Source: Nocardioides sp. Arc9.136 (GTDB lineage Bacteria; Actinomycetota; Actinomycetes; Propionibacteriales; Nocardioidaceae). From it: a DNA stretch of 64,000 bases. The position numbers were made by a program, and so were the translations under genes. Each line of letters begins with the position of its first letter. Positions within the stretch are counted from its first letter, which is position 1. The notes under the pieces were generated by a model. That model was not told the DNA's origin and did not search any database. It saw only the letters and a program-made list of their open reading frames with translations. Shown piece by piece: positions 55,319 to 64,000 of the stretch. The stretch lies in NCBI RefSeq assembly GCF_030506255.1, contig NZ_CP113431.1:2046001-2110000 (forward strand), read 5' to 3'.

Positions 55319-56727
55319 GCGGCATGGAGACCCCCCGGACCAGCGACGGCACCCCCGACGGCAGCAACGACGGCACCGGCCCCGGCCCCGGCCGGGGTGA
55401 CGAGGAGCGCACGGCGTTGATCGTCGAGAGCCTCGCGGACGCCTTCGCGCCGCTGATGGAGGCCGACCCGGTGGCGTTCCGCGGGAAGTACCGGACGATG
55501 GCTCGCGACCCGCACGCGTTCTACCGGGGCAGCGCCTGCCTGTTCTACGCCGACCTCACCGCCTCCGGCCCCGACGGCGGCGCCGTCGACGACGACTGGG
55601 TCGACGAGCGCTCCGGCCGGATCTGGGTCCACGGCGACCTGCACGTGGAGAACTTCGGCACCTACCTCAACGACGACGGCCGGCTGGTCTTCGACGTCAA
55701 CGACTTCGACGAGGCCTACCTGGGGCGGTGGACCTGGGACCTCCTCCGGTTCGCGGCGTCCCTGGCGCTGGTCGGCTGGCAGAAGGCACTGCCCGAGCCC
55801 GACGTCCGCGAGCTGATCGGCACCTACGTCGCCGGCTACCTCGACCAGGTCGATGACTACCGCCGGTCCGGGGACGACGCCTCGGAGTTCGCCCTGCACC
55901 TGGACAACACCGAGGGCCCGATCCACGCCGCGCTCGTCCAGGCCCGGCAGCGGCGCAGGGCCGACCTGCTCGACGCCAGCACGGTCCGCGTCGACGGCGT
56001 CCGGGTCTTCCGCGAGGACGGCAGCGTCCGCCGGCTCCCCGACGACGAGCGGGCCGAGGTCGAGGCGGCCTACCAGCAGTACCTGGCGACGATCCCCGAG
56101 GACAAGCGCTCGCCCCGGTCGCTCTTCTACGACCTGCGCGACGTCGTGGGGAAGTCCGGGTTCGGGATCGGCTCGGCCGGCCTGCCGGCGTACAACCTGC
56201 TCGTCGAGGGCCACAGCCAGGCCCTCGACAACGACGTGGTGCTGTCGATGAAGCAGGCCAACGTCCCGGCGGTCAGCCGGTTCGTCGACACCGGCGCCGT
56301 CGACGGCTACTTCGAGCACGAGGGCCACCGCACGGTCGTGAGCCAGCGGGCGCTCCAGGTGCACACCGACCCGCTGCTGGGGTGGACCGAGCTCGACGGG
56401 ACCGGGTACGTCGTCTCCGAGGTGTCCCCCTACGAGGTCGACCTCGACTGGAGCGGCCTGACCGAGCCCGAGGACATCGCCGAGGTCGTCGGGCTCCTGG
56501 GCCGGGCCACCGCGAAGATCCACTGCGCCTCGGACGAGGACAGCGAGCAGGACCTCGTCGACTTCCAGGTCGAGGAGGCCCTGGCCGCCTCGGTCGAGGG
56601 CAGGCGCGAGGAGCTCGTCACCTGGCTGGCCGACACCGGGACCGCCTACGCAGACCGGGTGCGGGCGGACCACGCGCTGTTCGTCGCGGCCTTCCGCGAG
56701 GGACGGATCGGGGTCTCCTCGACCTGA
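55315..56727 (+). CDS. DUF2252 family protein (kinase-like fold)
   Basis: A 470-residue DUF2252 protein. RTMARDPHAFYRGSACLFYADL opens the domain. HGDLHVENFG near residue 106 and FDVNDFDEAYLG near 125 echo the catalytic loop and metal site of APH/CotH-like kinases, which suggests a phosphotransferase. The role is unknown. The first ~25 residues (TPDGSNDGTGPGPG) are disordered. ATG 55315 overlaps the upstream stop (ATGA); ATG 55324 is an alternative. Confidence 0.9.
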   Translation: MSGMETPRTSDGTPDGSNDGTGPGPGRGDEERTALIVESLADAFAPLMEADPVAFRGKYRTMARDPHAFYRGSACLFYADLTASGPDGGAVDDDWVDERSGRIWVHGDLHVENFGTYLNDDGRLVFDVNDFDEAYLGRWTWDLLRFAASLALVGWQKALPEPDVRELIGTYVAGYLDQVDDYRRSGDDASEFALHLDNTEGPIHAALVQARQRRRADLLDASTVRVDGVRVFREDGSVRRLPDDERAEVEAAYQQYLATIPEDKRSPRSLFYDLRDVVGKSGFGIGSAGLPAYNLLVEGHSQALDNDVVLSMKQANVPAVSRFVDTGAVDGYFEHEGHRTVVSQRALQVHTDPLLGWTELDGTGYVVSEVSPYEVDLDWSGLTEPEDIAEVVGLLGRATAKIHCASDEDSEQDLVDFQVEEALAASVEGRREELVTWLADTGTAYADRVRADHALFVAAFREGRIGVSST

Positions 56728-59400
<2,673 letters not shown>

Positions 59401-59407
59401 GCCGGGC

Positions 59408-61228
59408 TCAGCGGCTGCTGCCGCTGGCGGGTGCGTCGTCGGCCGAGCCGGGCTCGACCGAGAGCGCGAAGTCGTCGCCGTGCTCGGTGACACCGGCGAC
59501 GACGGCCTGCTCGACGGCGTCCACGGCGTACTGACGGCGCACGATGAGCGGGTCCTGGCGGAGGTCCTTCACCAGCGACACGGCCAGGCCGATCATCACG
59601 ACGACGAACGGCAGCGCGGCGACGATCGTGATGGTCTGCAGGCCCGAGAGCGCCTCGGACCCGCCGACCAGCAGCATCACCGCGGCGACGGCCCCGGTGG
59701 CCACGCCCCAGAAGATGACGGTGGGACGCCGCGGCTCGGTCGTGCCGCGCTCGGACAGGGTGCCCATGACGATGGAGGCCGCGTCCGCGCCGGAGACGAA
59801 GAAGATGCCGACCAGGACCATGACGAGCACGCCGGTGACCGTGGCCCACGGGAACGCCTCGAGGGTCGTGAAGAGCTGGGACTCCAGCCCGCCGGCGCCG
59901 GCGATGTCGGTGCCGTCGCGCTGCAGGTCGATGGCGGTGCCGCCGAAGATCGCGAACCAGACCAGGCTGATGACGCTGGGGACGAGCAGCACGCCGGTCA
60001 CGAACTGGCGGATCGTCCGCCCACGCGAGATCCGGGCGATGAACATGCCGACGAACGGCGTCCAGGAGAGCCACCAGGCCCAGTAGAAGATCGTCCAGCT
60101 GGCCAGCCAGTCGGCGGTCTCCTGGCCCTCGGCGCCGGTCCGCGCGGCCATCGACGGGAGGTCGCCGATGTAGGTGCCGAGCGCGGTGGGCAGGAGGTTG
60201 AGGATGAAGATGGTCGGGCCCACGACGAAGACGAAGAGGGCCAGCAGCACCGCCAGCACCATGTTGATGTTCGACAGGTACTGGATGCCGCGGGCGACGC
60301 CCGAGACGGCCGAGAGCACGAAGGCCGCCGTCAGCACCGCGATGATCCCGACGAGGAGGCCGTTGCCGACCTCGCCGACGCCGGCGACGATCTGCAGGCC
60401 GCTGCCGATCTGCAGGGCGCCGAGGCCGAGGGAGGCGGCGGAGCCGAAGAGCGTCGCGAAGATCGCGAACATGTCGATGACCTTGCCGCCCCAGCCGGCG
60501 GCGTGCCGGCCGAGGAGCGGCTCGAAGGCGGCGGAGATGAGCTGGGCGCGGCCCTTGCGGTACACGCCGTACGCGATGGTGAGGCCGACGACGGCGTAGA
60601 TCGCCCAGGGGTGCAGCGACCAGTGGAAGAGGGTGGTGGCCAGCGCGGTCTCCGCGGCCCGCGGGTTGCCGGCCTCACCGGTGCCCGGCGGGGGCTCGGT
60701 GAAGAACGTGATCGGCTCGCTCACGCCGTAGAACATCAGCCCGATGCCCATCCCGGCGCTGAACATCATCGCCACCCACGAGACCGTGCTGAACTCGGGG
60801 TCCTCGTCGTCGCGCCCGAGGGGGATCCGTCCGAACTTGCTCAGCGCGAGCCACAGCACGAACACGACGAAGCCGCTGGCGGTGAGCACGAAGAGCCAGC
60901 CGGTCGACTCCAGGACCCAGTCCAGGGCGCTGCCGGAGGCCGACGCCAGCGAGTCGGTGCTGACGAACCCCCAGACGAGGAACGCCACGGCGATCGCCGC
61001 GCTGACGCCGAAGACCGCGCGGTCCAGGCCGCGCTCGATGCGCTGCTCCTCGGGCACCGCGTCGAGCGCGGGGTGGACCACGTCGACCGGCGGCTGGGAG
61101 ACGGCGTCGGCGACCCGGCGGGCCGTGGACCTCTGGTCGGGTGGACGGGGGGCGTGGTGCTGATCAGTCACAAGGGGTTCGGTTACCCGTGACGCGTCGT
61201 CCCCACACTTCGGGGTGAGACTGTTCAC
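59408..61228 (-). CDS. BCCT family betaine/choline/carnitine transporter
   Basis: A 606-residue transporter with 12 membrane helices. The BCCT signature is FYWAWWLSWTPFVGMFIARISRGRTIRQF, with Trp-rich HWSLHPWAIYAVVGLTIAYGVY. It imports compatible solutes or trimethylammonium compounds driven by sodium or protons. The N-terminal ~70 residues are cytoplasmic. GTG 61228 is 12 nt after the LysR-like gene stop; GTG 61171 is an alternative start. It may be co-transcribed with that gene. Confidence 0.9.
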   Translation of the reverse strand: MNSLTPKCGDDASRVTEPLVTDQHHAPRPPDQRSTARRVADAVSQPPVDVVHPALDAVPEEQRIERGLDRAVFGVSAAIAVAFLVWGFVSTDSLASASGSALDWVLESTGWLFVLTASGFVVFVLWLALSKFGRIPLGRDDEDPEFSTVSWVAMMFSAGMGIGLMFYGVSEPITFFTEPPPGTGEAGNPRAAETALATTLFHWSLHPWAIYAVVGLTIAYGVYRKGRAQLISAAFEPLLGRHAAGWGGKVIDMFAIFATLFGSAASLGLGALQIGSGLQIVAGVGEVGNGLLVGIIAVLTAAFVLSAVSGVARGIQYLSNINMVLAVLLALFVFVVGPTIFILNLLPTALGTYIGDLPSMAARTGAEGQETADWLASWTIFYWAWWLSWTPFVGMFIARISRGRTIRQFVTGVLLVPSVISLVWFAIFGGTAIDLQRDGTDIAGAGGLESQLFTTLEAFPWATVTGVLVMVLVGIFFVSGADAASIVMGTLSERGTTEPRRPTVIFWGVATGAVAAVMLLVGGSEALSGLQTITIVAALPFVVVMIGLAVSLVKDLRQDPLIVRRQYAVDAVEQAVVAGVTEHGDDFALSVEPGSADDAPASGSSR

Positions 61229-61240
61229 GTCTCCGAGGGG

Positions 61241-61828
61241 TCACCCTCGGGTGCTGCGCACCGACCGTCCGCGCACGATCCCGACGAACGCCTGGCACTG
61301 CTCGTCGTCGCGGTCCACCAGCCAGGCCAGGCCCACCGTCGTCGGCTCCAGGTCGGTGACCACCCGGTGCTCGACGTCTCTGCGGTTGTGGAGCCGGGCG
61401 ATCGACATGGGGACGATCACGACCCCGGTGCCGCTGGCGACGACCTCGATCGCGTCCTTGACCGACATCGGCGGCCAGTCCAGCTGCGGTACGTCGGGGC
61501 GCCAGCCGGACCGGTGGGGGAGGACCAGCTGCTCCTCGGCCAGGTCGGCGAGCGTCACGTCGTCGGCGAGGGTGAGCAGGTGCTCGTCGCCGACGACGGC
61601 GACCGGCAGCTCGTCGTACAGCCGGACCAGGTGGAGGCCGTCGCGCTCGACCGGGAGCCGGACGAGGCACATGTCGACCTCGCCCTCGCGCAGCACGCGC
61701 TCCTGGTCCTCCTCGGTGACCGGCACCAGCTCGAGCGGCTCGCGGCGGCGCCGGTCGCGCCAGTGCCGGGCCCACTTGTCGGGGGTGGCTCCGGTGACGA
61801 AGCCGACGCGGAACGGCGGGGTGCTCAC
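61241..61828 (-). CDS. LysR-type substrate-binding domain protein without a DNA-binding domain
   Basis: A 195-residue protein that matches only the effector domain of LysR regulators: PFRVGFVTGATPDKWARHW, VDMCLVRLPVERDGLHLVRLYDELPVAVVGDEH and AIEVVASGTGVVIVPMSIARLH. The winged helix normally before it is missing. This is real and not a wrong start, because a TAGGGT -10 box lies 7 nt before GTG 61828. It may be an orphan sensor or a decoy. The transporter gene follows 12 nt later. Confidence 0.82.
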   Translation of the reverse strand: MSTPPFRVGFVTGATPDKWARHWRDRRRREPLELVPVTEEDQERVLREGEVDMCLVRLPVERDGLHLVRLYDELPVAVVGDEHLLTLADDVTLADLAEEQLVLPHRSGWRPDVPQLDWPPMSVKDAIEVVASGTGVVIVPMSIARLHNRRDVEHRVVTDLEPTTVGLAWLVDRDDEQCQAFVGIVRGRSVRSTRG

Positions 61829-61835
61829 GGGCTCG

Positions 61836-61841
61836 ACCCTA
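61836..61841 (-). promoter_or_regulatory. -10 element TAGGGT for the HTH-less LysR gene
   Basis: TAGGGT on the minus strand, 7 nt before GTG 61828. Confidence 0.45.
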
Positions 61842-61890
61842 GGGCTCGCCTCGCGCTGCTCGTGCGGTGCGGCACCCCGCCGTCGTGCGG

Positions 61891-62442
61891 TCACGCTCCG
61901 GCGGAGACCAGCGCGAGGAACTCGCGGTTGAACGCCGGGATGTCGTCGGGCTGGCGGCTGGTGACGAGGTTGCCGTCCACGACGACCTCCTGGTCGACCC
62001 AGGTGCCGCCGGCGTTGCGGATGTCGGTCTGGAGGCTCGGCCAGGAGGTGAGCTGGCGGCCCTTGACGACGTCGGCCTCGACCAGCACCCAGGGTGCGTG
62101 GCAGATGACCGCCGTCGGCTTGCCGGCCTCCACGAACTGCCGGACAAAGGCCACCGCACCCTCGAACGTGCGGAGCAGGTCACCGTTCGGGGCGCCGCCG
62201 GGGAGCACCAGCCCGTCGTAGTCGTCGATGCTCACGTCGTCGACGACCTGGTCGACGGGGAACGTGTCGGCCTTGTCGAGGTGGTCGAACGCCTGGACCT
62301 CGCCGGACTCGGTGCTGATCAGCACGGGCGTGCCGCCGGCCTCCTGCACCGCCTGCCACGGGCCGGTCAGCTCGGCCTGCTCGATCCCCTCGGTCGAGAC
62401 GAGGAACGCGATGGTCTTGCCGGACATGGACTGCTCGCTCAC
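61891..62442 (-). CDS. DJ-1/PfpI family protein (type 1 glutamine amidotransferase-like)
   Basis: A 183-residue protein of the PfpI/YhbO group. The nucleophile elbow is AVICHAPWVLVEA with the conserved Cys, preceded by LVLPGGAPNGD. The Glu near the N-terminus is in STEGIEQAELTGP. Such proteins act in stress protection, as deglycase or chaperone or peptidase, and the activity is debated. GAGAGGGA before GTG 62442 serves as ribosome site. It is divergent from the RsbW-like gene with stress-type promoters between. Confidence 0.88.
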   Translation of the reverse strand: MSEQSMSGKTIAFLVSTEGIEQAELTGPWQAVQEAGGTPVLISTESGEVQAFDHLDKADTFPVDQVVDDVSIDDYDGLVLPGGAPNGDLLRTFEGAVAFVRQFVEAGKPTAVICHAPWVLVEADVVKGRQLTSWPSLQTDIRNAGGTWVDQEVVVDGNLVTSRQPDDIPAFNREFLALVSAGA

Positions 62443-62481
62443 GGACTTCCCTCTCCTGGATGCTTCCTGGTCGGTCGTCCG

Positions 62482-62507
62482 GTGTCCTGCGGCCCGGCCG
62501 GTGAAAC
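62482..62507 (-). promoter_or_regulatory. Possible stress-sigma promoter for the DJ-1 gene
   Basis: GTTT (62507-62504), 16 bp, then GGACAC (62487-62482) on the minus strand. It fits the actinobacterial SigB/SigF pattern (GTTT, ~15-17, GGGTAT) only partly. Confidence 0.3.
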
Positions 62508-62572
62508 CGGGCCAGGGCCGAGGCAGCCCGCGCGACGGTGATCACGTCGTCCGCCGGGATCGGGCAGACCCC

Positions 62573-62597
62573 GTTTCGGGTCGTGCTCGGAGGGCTA
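62573..62597 (+). promoter_or_regulatory. Likely SigB/SigF-type promoter for the RsbW-like gene
   Basis: GTTT (62573-62576), 15 bp, then GGGCTA (62592-62597). This is close to the general-stress consensus GTTT-N15-17-GGGTAT and lies 45 bp before the start codon. Confidence 0.5.
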
Positions 62598-62641
62598 CGG
62601 GGCGGGGGACCACCCAGCCGGCAGCGCGAGGAGCGAGCGAC

Positions 62642-63049
62642 ATGGGGCGCCAGCACGACCAGGACACCTGCGTGACGGTGCATCTCCCGTACCACCCGAG
62701 CAGCGTCCGGCGGGCGCGGCACCTGCTCGCCGAGGACCTGCGCCGGACCGGCGTGCGCGAGAGCGTCGTCGACGACGCCGGCCTGGTGGTCAGCGAGCTG
62801 CTGACCAACGGCCTCGTCCACGGCAGCCCGAACGCCGACCGCATGATCGCCGTCTCCTGGTGCCTGCGGCCCGAGTGCCTCTGGCTCAGCGTGGTGGACG
62901 GCGGGAGCGTCGACGAGCTGAAGGCGGTGCAGCTCAACGACCACGCCCTGAGCGGACGCGGGCTCGCGATCGTGGACCACGTGTGCGACCGGTGGGGCTT
63001 CGAGCGGTCCAACGGCACGCGGGTCACCGCCGAGCTGGCCTACGCCTGA
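62642..63049 (+). CDS. RsbW/SpoIIAB-like ATP-binding protein (HATPase_c), putative anti-sigma regulator
   Basis: A 135-residue HATPase_c protein of the anti-sigma-factor kinase type. The N box is LVVSELLTNGLVHG, the G1 region is VVDGGSVDEL, and G2 is GRGLAIVDHVCDRWGF. It could phosphorylate an anti-anti-sigma factor or bind a sigma factor directly. No STAS or sigma gene adjoins it. GAGGAG is the ribosome site for ATG 62642. The stress-type promoter upstream suggests feedback on general stress control. Confidence 0.87.
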   Translation: MGRQHDQDTCVTVHLPYHPSSVRRARHLLAEDLRRTGVRESVVDDAGLVVSELLTNGLVHGSPNADRMIAVSWCLRPECLWLSVVDGGSVDELKAVQLNDHALSGRGLAIVDHVCDRWGFERSNGTRVTAELAYA

Positions 63050-63070
63050 GCGGCCGCTGACGCAGCACGA

Positions 63071-63092
63071 GCCGCGACCCGGAGGTCGCGGC
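63071..63092 (+). terminator. Hairpin after the RsbW-like gene
   Basis: GCCGCGACC, CGGA, GGTCGCGGC: a perfect 9-bp stem 22 bp past the stop. No T tract is seen. The rest of 63093-63296 contains a small TGGGT/ACCCA repeat (63250-63264) and a TACGGT -10-like box (63266), but no gene. Confidence 0.6.
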
Positions 63093-63296
63093 CCGCGGAC
63101 GGCCGGAGCACTGGGGGGAGGCCCCGCCCGCCATCGACCATGTTCCCCGCGGTGACGGAGGTCATGCATCCCGTCCTGCCCCGGGCGCGCGGCGTCCCGG
63201 CCGACGACCCGGCGGGCGGCTGTCCAGGCGCGTCGGGTCCATCCGCCGATGGGTACGGGACCCACTACGGTTCAGGCACTCGGACGGAGGCCGGAG

Positions 63297-64000
63297 ATGA
63301 ACGCGAGCAGCGAGCACGACGTCGTACCGGTCTTCTTCCTGTCCGACTCCACCGGGATCAGCGCGGAGACGATGGGCAACGCCCTGCTCATCCAGTTCCC
63401 CGACCTCCACTTCGAGCGGACGCTCATCCCCTTCATCCACTCCGTCGAGGACGCCCGCCGGGTGGTCGGCATGCTCGACGAGGTCGTCGACGGCGGCGTC
63501 ACGCCGCTCGTCTTCACCACCGCCGCGAACGACGAGGTGCGCGCCGAGCTGTCGCGCACGAAGGCGCCGCTCCTCGACTTCTTCGGGATGCACATGGCGA
63601 AGGTGGAGTCGGTGCTGGGACGGCCCGGCATGCGCGAGGCGGCCCGGCTGCACGGCGTCGGAGACATCAAGCGCTACAACGCCCGGATGGCGGCCATCGA
63701 GTTCACCATCGAGCACGACGACGGCCAGAGCCTGCGGGCGCTGGAGAAGTCCGACGTGATCCTGCTGGCGCCCTCACGCTGCGGCAAGACGCCGACCAGC
63801 ATGTACCTCGCCCTGCAGCACGGGTTGTTCGTCGCCAACTACCCGCTCGTCGACGAGGACCTGGACGCCGACGAGCTCCCCGACGTCGTCAGGCCCTACC
63901 TGGAGCGCTGCTTCGGCCTCACCACGACCGTCGACCGGCTCAGCCGGGTCCGCAACGAGCGTCGGCCGGGTTCGCGGTACGCCTCGCCCGACCAGTGCCG
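63297..64000 (+). CDS. Pyruvate phosphate dikinase/PEP synthase regulatory protein, 5' part (runs off the window)
   Basis: An open frame to the last base, 234 codons visible. It opens VVPVFFLSDSTGISAETMGNALLIQFP, the PPSR (DUF299) family start, and has the P-loop-like LAPSRCGKTPTSMYLAL. These enzymes switch PPDK or PEP synthase on and off by phosphorylation and phosphorolysis of a threonine, using ADP/Pi. GGAGG lies before ATG 63297. The 3' end is outside the window, so the downstream PPDK or PEP-synthase gene, if present, is not seen. Confidence 0.92.
   Translation, partial: MNASSEHDVVPVFFLSDSTGISAETMGNALLIQFPDLHFERTLIPFIHSVEDARRVVGMLDEVVDGGVTPLVFTTAANDEVRAELSRTKAPLLDFFGMHMAKVESVLGRPGMREAARLHGVGDIKRYNARMAAIEFTIEHDDGQSLRALEKSDVILLAPSRCGKTPTSMYLALQHGLFVANYPLVDEDLDADELPDVVRPYLERCFGLTTTVDRLSRVRNERRPGSRYASPDQC

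Overview
This window comes from the chromosome of a very high G+C actinobacterium, most likely Nocardioides or a close relative in the Nocardioidaceae. The evidence is the almost uniform G/C third codon position, the many GTG starts, and a characteristic gene set: SufU-type Fe-S assembly, acVLRF1, a DUF3099 protein, dodecin, GuaB1, a G5/Rpf resuscitation-promoting factor and a CE1758/CE1759 luciferase-like/FMN reductase pair. About 71 protein genes cover nearly all of it. I found no rRNA, tRNA or CRISPR array. The sequence enters inside sufS and leaves inside a PEP-synthase/PPDK regulatory kinase gene.

Layout. 1-3.6 kb: end of a suf operon (SufS, SufU, SufT-like) followed by an ASCH protein, the release factor acVLRF1 and an APH-like kinase. 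3.6-12.5 kb: zinc metallopeptidase, ABC-F ATPase, enoyl-CoA hydratase/ABC exporter/SDR, SURF1, MoaA, DUF3099 and dodecin. 12.6-14.6 kb: fabG-fabI and a SixA-like phosphatase. 14.6-15.9 kb: a Vsr/DUF559-type nuclease gene bracketed by inverted palindromic repeats, probably a small mobile unit. 15.9-24 kb: SerB, a SnoaL-VOC fusion, an ABC ATPase, NfeD-SPFH, TauE, GDPD and a nitroreductase. 24-31.2 kb: a minus-strand polyamine or amine catabolic locus (permease, FadR regulator, gamma-glutamyl ligase, aldehyde dehydrogenase, then a strong terminator, then SDR, gamma-glutamyl hydrolase and GNAT). 31.3-37.2 kb: a thioesterase, a membrane SpoIIE phosphatase and a large FtsX permease with two ATPases. 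37.2-42.7 kb: a YjdF-like protein, the LLM pair, a repeat-rich spacer, a PEBP protein, siroheme synthase and a SPOUT methylase.

43.9-49.7 kb is a tight six-gene plus-strand operon: epimerase, UbiA prenyltransferase, geranylgeranyl-reductase-like flavoprotein, type III polyketide synthase, ICMT-family methyltransferase and a second flavoprotein. It looks like a lipid-quinone or prenylated phenolic pathway and is the best candidate for an uncharacterised system here. After it come a peptide deformylase, two acyl-CoA dehydrogenases behind a palindromic operator, a histone-H1-like Lys/Ala/Pro-rich protein, small membrane proteins, DUF2252, galK/guaB1 (divergent), a BCCT transporter with an HTH-less LysR effector domain, and a DJ-1 protein divergent from an RsbW-like ATPase.

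A striking regulatory pattern runs through the window. About twenty genes on both strands have a TAnnnT -10 hexamer only 6-10 nt before the start codon and no Shine-Dalgarno, the signature of leaderless transcription. Genes inside operons are typically coupled by ATGA, GTGA or TGATG overlaps. These -10 positions were used to choose several start codons.
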